Translations under genes and position numbers: made by a program
In this document: positions 59,720-64,000 of the stretch, piece after piece
How positions within the stretch are numbered: the stretch's first letter is position 1
Layout: every line of letters begins with the position of its first letter
Notes under the pieces: generated by a model
What the model saw: only the letters and a program-made list of their open reading frames with translations
Databases searched by the model: none
Told to the model about the DNA's origin: nothing
Assembly (NCBI GenBank): GCA_026874595.1
Contig: CM049314.1
Coordinates: 69,270,300-69,334,299 of the forward strand
Direction of reading: 5' to 3'
Length of the DNA: 64,000 bases
From: Sipunculus nudus
Taxonomy: Eukaryota; Annelida; Sipuncula; Golfingiida; Sipunculidae

Positions 59720-60659
59720 TTTCTTTGTTTTTGGTTTATGTATATACACTAATACAGGGCTAGAAATAACGCCTTTCCGTCTCTAATTCATACAGGTAAA
59801 CACGTGCAAGGAAAAGCAGTCAGTTTGTACCATTATCCATTGGAAAGGTGAACACCTAGACATTTTCCATATTAATATTTGATAAGCAGGTACAAACATG
59901 ACAAAAATGAAATATTTTACAGCTGGTCTTCCACCAACTCCCTATATCTCCTATATCTTTCAACAAATAAGGTCTATAATTCTTCTGCTCTCCGGCATTT
60001 AAGCCCAAATCTCCTATAATTCCTGCCAATCCTGTTTATGATATAAGTGTTACTATTGAACACATTCAGTTCTTTTTTGTTTGCAAGAGTGCATGCTGGA
60101 TGCATACATGTACCATTGCACAATCGGATTTACACTGAGCAACGTTTGACTGAAAGTTTAATATGAATTTAAAGTATATATTTAGCAGAAATTTTTCTGC
60201 AGAAAGGTAAACTTATATTAATGCCTTTCTGTTAGAAAAGGTGACAATTTCAAAGTACTATGAGTCCTGTATATATATATATATATATAATTGTGTGGTT
60301 TGAAAAGCTGAGATATTACAAGATTATGAGATTATGCTTTGTGCGATTCAATAGGGGGGGGGGGGGGCATGTGGAAAATTGACACTGATCCTATTTTTCT
60401 CGGGGGCACAAAAGGATTGGTTGGGGTACACGTGCGATACTGGAACATAACAGGGCAAAGAGATTTGTTGTTGTTTTAATGTTTATGGCTTTTCAAGCCA
60501 TGCTGTTAGCTTCATTCTAACCACATTCGCCTGATGATCGGGTCGCATCCCGTGAAACGGACTGTTGTGAATTTACAGTGTTATTTTTCTTCAGAGTTAT
60601 ACCACTCTGGCCTAGTCTGTAGGCCATAGAGCACTTTACAACGGATGGTAACTCTACCT

Positions 60660-60660
<1 letters not shown>
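59720..60660. other. Upstream region of gene 3, no gene seen
   Basis: Mixed sequence with a poly-G tract near 60354 and a short TA run near 60272. No clear promoter motif. Confidence 0.35.

Positions 60661-60662
<2 letters not shown>

Positions 60663-60714
<52 letters not shown>
60663..60714. repeat. (TA)n microsatellite
   Basis: AT run about 260 bases upstream of the gene 3 ATG. Confidence 0.95.
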
Positions 60715-60716
<2 letters not shown>

Positions 60717-60972
60717 TGCCTGGGAAACATGTCTGTATATAAAACTACAGTTCATCTTGTCACTTGCAGAAGGTTCTGACACTTCACCCGCCCCCTCCCC
60801 TGATATCAAAAACCATGTCAGATGTGTGCCATGTTTCACTCAAATGTTTTTATCACCCCTGACAGTGTGACATCATGCTCATGGCTCCATACATATAGGA
60901 GGGTTCTAACATCACTGGAAAGTCATTTTATCTGTTCTTTACTGGACAATACTTGACCTGCACAGCATGTGA

Positions 60973-61011
60973 ATGAAAATGCCCAGCCAAAAGAAAATAA
61001 CAAAAGCCAAG
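60973..61011 (+). CDS. Gene 3 exon 1
   Basis: It encodes MKMPSQKKITKAK with donor gtatgt. The next in-frame ATG is two codons later. The short lysine-rich start resembles a nuclear localisation stretch. Confidence 0.6.
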
Positions 61012-63691
61012 GTATGTCTCTCATTTTTATCCATTTTAAAATAATATGGATCTTATTCTAACTGTTTAAATTATTTTGTTTATAAGTAATAAAAAATATA
61101 AGTAATTTATACATAAGTTTGTAATCATATTTGTCTAAAAAAAATAACAGCCTATAGGCTCCAGTATCTGAATAACTAATGCATTGATTCTTGGCATGAA
61201 TATTCACCAGGCAGTGTAATTTTTAGACCTTCAAATGAAGCTGTCTTGCTGTTAATAGGGCACAAACTGTAACCTTTAGACCTAGAATCTTTGACCTGTA
61301 CATCCAGGAAGGTCTTAGGCAAAGCTCCTTGGAAATTAAGTCATAGTAATCTATATATTGCAAGATATATGAAAAAAAATGATTTGAGCACCCTATAGGA
61401 CAGATTTAGATGACTGGTTACAGTTTGACCTAGAAACTTCTAATTTGATTAAGATTCATGGAGGTTCCTGTAAAAAATTTCTTGAAAACCAGAAATAATG
61501 TCACAGTACCCTATATTCTGCAAGCTCGGTGAAAGAACATGCTATTAACACTTTTAATCATATGGGCACAAATGGTAGTAGCTTGATATAGAATAAGGTA
61601 ACTGTAACCTTTATCTAAGGTTTGTTGGCAAAATGCATGATTTTGGGCATTCTGGGAATCATGTTACCAAATGTTCAATTATCACTGTATTCAGCTGAGT
61701 GTCATGGCCTATTGGCCACTAGTTTGTCATTCAGACCTGCTAAAAATAGCGTTTTGATTGGTATTACAGAAACGGCGTCAGAATCGGGTGATTTATAACA
61801 AACGACGGAAGGTGAGAAGAGTCATTGAAAAGGTAGGAGATCCCTTCGAGTAATGTGACACACGTATATACAATTGCATGCACAGACACACACATTGATA
61901 TAGTCCTATATTTTATCATATATATATGTATATGTGTGGGTGTGTGTGGAGTGAAATTAAGCCACCATGCAGAAAGACTTGGGGGATCTGGCAGATATAA
62001 TTTTTACTGGACCTGTAAATATTTAAATTCCCCAAAGAAAGATTCAGATATTAATTGAAATGTTTGTTTCAATATTTGATAGATTCATTTAGCTCATATT
62101 CAAGTAAGAAAAGGAATGCATATGTATATAATGTAATATAACATTAAGTAAAACTTTTTGTAATATTGAAACGGGCAATATTATTTAGTATATATACAGG
62201 TCTAGTATTTACAGAGCTAATATTTTAATATTAAATAAGGTAACTTCCTGAAGGTTTTGATAAGTTGGTCAGGTGTGGAGACAGGTATATATAAGCACTG
62301 CCAGACATCACTCACAGAGCTTTCCGGCTTACCTTTCCAAAAACCAAAATCAAATATGGCTCCATTTCAGTAAATTGATTTTTTTAAAGAAGATGCTAAG
62401 ATCACTGTGAAGTCAGGAGCAGTTTCACTTTTGATTTGAATTTATTGTGATGTTATGCTGGAATATATTTTAAAAAAAAGTCTGACCTATATTCATGTTT
62501 CTGTTATGATTTTGTCATATCACATGACAAGTGTGCTAAAATTAATCATATATACCCTTCACTTTCAGGTGGGAAACATTTCCAAGAGTGAAGGATTCCC
62601 TCCATTGCTCTGCATTTACATTGAGAATGGGAGGCTGAAATTTGAAGGTAGATATCCTGTCATTGCAAGACTTTTCTATGTAATATAAAGAGCATAATAT
62701 ACTTTTATACACACACACATATATAAATGTGTGTGTGTGTATATATATAAATATACCGGGTATGCGCTGTTAAATAGCACCTAAATTACTAAAACACTTA
62801 TGAAAATTTAGAAAAGTATACTTCCTGTATTTATTTACAGGAAATTGTTAATATTCATGTACAGCATCAAGCCTTACTTGCATGCCAAGACATCTGTATT
62901 TACAGACATATACAATTAAGATATTTAATATCTCTTACATTTTATATTCAGTTGGCTAATTTTACTTTATCTGGTGCATTATAAATAGTGTTCTCATGTT
63001 GTGTACATTATATATATATATATAGGGCACGAGGGAATTAAGAAGGCCTTGTGTGAGATAACAGGCTGCAGTGCTGAATTGAAGAGTGCATGTGTTTCGT
63101 CCATGAATGTCCCTTCCAAGGATTCTGACAGACCTGTCAAAGCAACTGGTATCCATCTTATTTTTCCATGCATCATCTTATATGACTTATAATGTAAATT
63201 GGTTCCATTTATATCATTCTGTATAGTATATTGATTCCAACCAGGAACCACATTTCAGTTAATTTGAAAAAGGAATATATACACACCATTTTAAGGATTT
63301 TATATGTAACCTTACGTATACATATATATGCATAACTTGAAAACTGATTTGTCAAACATTGTCATGATATAATTAAACCATGCATAAATTGATTTTATTT
63401 CTTTTGATAAAATGTAGACCCGCAACTGACCCCAGTATCAAGTGTTCTCTCACTTTTTCAAGCGCATGCTTATAATAAAGTTATTTATACTGTAAACCCA
63501 AACTGATCTGTTGATTTTATATAGATGCACCCAATCAGAAACAGGTAAATGTATACAAACAGAGCTCCCACTTTTAAATTTAGCAGAGACATTTGACTGC
63601 CTTGGAATGGATCCAGCAGGTGTAAATCCAGAGGAACTAAACATCGATCACTTGAGGAAAATAGTTTCTCAAATTGTAACACCGATTGCAG
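60973..63691 (+). CDS. Unrecognised basic protein gene, possible diverged MADS-like domain, truncated
   Basis: Five exons join in phase: 60973-61011, 61770-61832, 62569-62647, 63026-63148 and 63587-63691 (136 complete codons, exit phase 1). A TGA directly precedes the ATG. The start is basic: KKITKAK, then KRRQNRVIYNKRRKVRRVIE. A hydrophobic pair follows, PPLLCIYIENGRLKFEG. The order resembles the MADS box of MEF2/SRF, where the basic RQVTFTKRK helix precedes a strand pair such as EIALIIFNSTNKLFQY, but identities are few. After residue 61 come a Cys-containing helix (KKALCEITGC) and an acidic segment (GMDPAGVNPEELNIDHLRK). A nuclear DNA-binding role is inference. The gene continues beyond the right edge. 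Confidence 0.62.
61150..61720 (-). repeat. Degenerate reverse copy of the 335-bp unit in gene 3 intron 1
   Basis: aatagggcacaaactgtaac, then cctttagacctagaatcttt, is the reverse complement pattern of the unit landmarks gattctaggtccag and gtgccctgtta in the 49858-51710 array. At least two diverged units are visible. Confidence 0.55.
61770..61832 (+). CDS. Gene 3 exon 2, basic helix
   Basis: Twenty-one codons with acceptor ggtattacag and donor gtagga, phase 0 at both ends. Ten of the 21 residues are Lys or Arg (KRRQNRVIYNKRRKVRRVIE, K). Confidence 0.65.
62569..62647 (+). CDS. Gene 3 exon 3, beta-strand pair
   Basis: Acceptor cactttcag, donor gtagat, 26 codons plus one base. It encodes VGNISKSEGFPPLLCIYIEN then GRLKFE. 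Confidence 0.65.
63026..63148 (+). CDS. Gene 3 exon 4
   Basis: The acceptor is the tail of a TA run (tatatatatag), unusual for lacking pyrimidines. The donor is gtatcc. Forty codons flanked by split codons; it encodes HEGIKKALCEITGCSAELKS, then CVSSMNVPSKDSDRPVKAT. Confidence 0.6.
63587..63691 (+). CDS. Gene 3 exon 5
   Basis: Acceptor aatttagcag, donor gtatta. It enters in phase 1, matching exon 4, and encodes ETFDCLGMDPAGVNPEELNI, then DHLRKIVSQIVTPIA. A competing 20-base exon-like segment at 63525-63544 is not needed for phase. Confidence 0.55.
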
Positions 63692-63857
63692 GTATTATTT
63701 TTTAACATTTTCTTAACCAATGATATATATACTTACAATAGTGTACAGATATGCAAGGCCCTGCAGTGCCTATTCTTTGGTATGATATTCATTGTGTTTA
63801 TAAACATATTTTATATGACTGTGTAAAAAAGGTTTAAACGTGTTATGTATGTATGTA

Positions 63858-63862
63858 AATAT

Positions 63863-63900
<38 letters not shown>

Positions 63901-64000
63901 GTCAGAGACGAGATTAAAATCCAGGCGGATTTTAAATTTGCCTAGACGAGATTGTGATTGTGATCTCGCCTAGGCTAGACTGCAATTGTGATCTCGCCTA
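63858..64000. repeat. (TA)n run and start of a palindromic repeat at window edge
   Basis: The AT run to 63900 is followed by aaaatccaggcggatttt (a 7-bp hairpin) and repeated attgtgatctcgcctag-like units (about 30 bases). The repeat is cut by the edge. Confidence 0.7.

Noticed and set aside
63525-63544. A 20-base exon-like segment (acceptor tttatatag, donor gtaaat)
   Set aside because: Exon 4 of gene 3 joins exon 5 at 63587 in phase without it, and the following intron would be only about 42 bases.

Overview
This is an AT-rich, intron-rich animal nuclear window with many repeats. It contains long (TA)n and (GA)n microsatellites, many short inverted-repeat elements, and tandem arrays carrying the palindrome GGTGGCGCCACC. 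No prokaryotic gene organisation is present. The array-bearing elements recall the pearl/CvA-type elements of bivalve molluscs, so a bivalve or another lophotrochozoan is my best guess. That assignment is inference. Most open reading frames in the window are low-complexity or repeat shadows, so the genes were assembled by hand from exon fragments, splice sites and intron phase.

Gene 1 (minus strand, 227-21656, 3' end beyond the window) encodes a helical, coiled-coil protein that looks like a BAR/F-BAR-class membrane-binding protein. Its central exons are charged and helical, and it then passes into a Ser/Asp-rich linker with a proline-rich tail. Seven coding exons join in consistent phase and give 291 complete codons. 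At least one upstream exon appears to be 5' UTR. I could not name the orthologue.

Gene 2 (minus strand, 31788-56362) is a complete CDC16/APC6, the tetratricopeptide subunit of the anaphase-promoting complex. Seventeen coding exons join in phase into a 600-residue protein. A pair of inverted CCAAT boxes lies just upstream of the start. A possible divergent open frame starts at 56593.

Gene 3 (plus strand, from 60973, truncated at the right edge) is not recognised. Its first five coding exons give a short basic protein. Its first ~60 residues have a layout that loosely resembles a diverged MADS box: a basic K/R stretch, then a hydrophobic beta-strand pair.

Mobile and repetitive DNA fills the rest. 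There is an 1.8-kb element with terminal inverted repeats enclosing a 280-bp dimeric satellite (17171-18971). A second array of about 335-bp units (49858-51710) is bounded by an inverted CTCAGCTGACTG. A third array has about 180-bp units (27240-28370). Several families of miniature inverted-repeat elements occur, some directly beside CDC16 splice donors. A seven-copy dispersed family is marked by CCTCCGCC ends. No ribosomal RNA, confident tRNA or CRISPR array was seen; one tRNA-like segment lies inside a transposon-like element.
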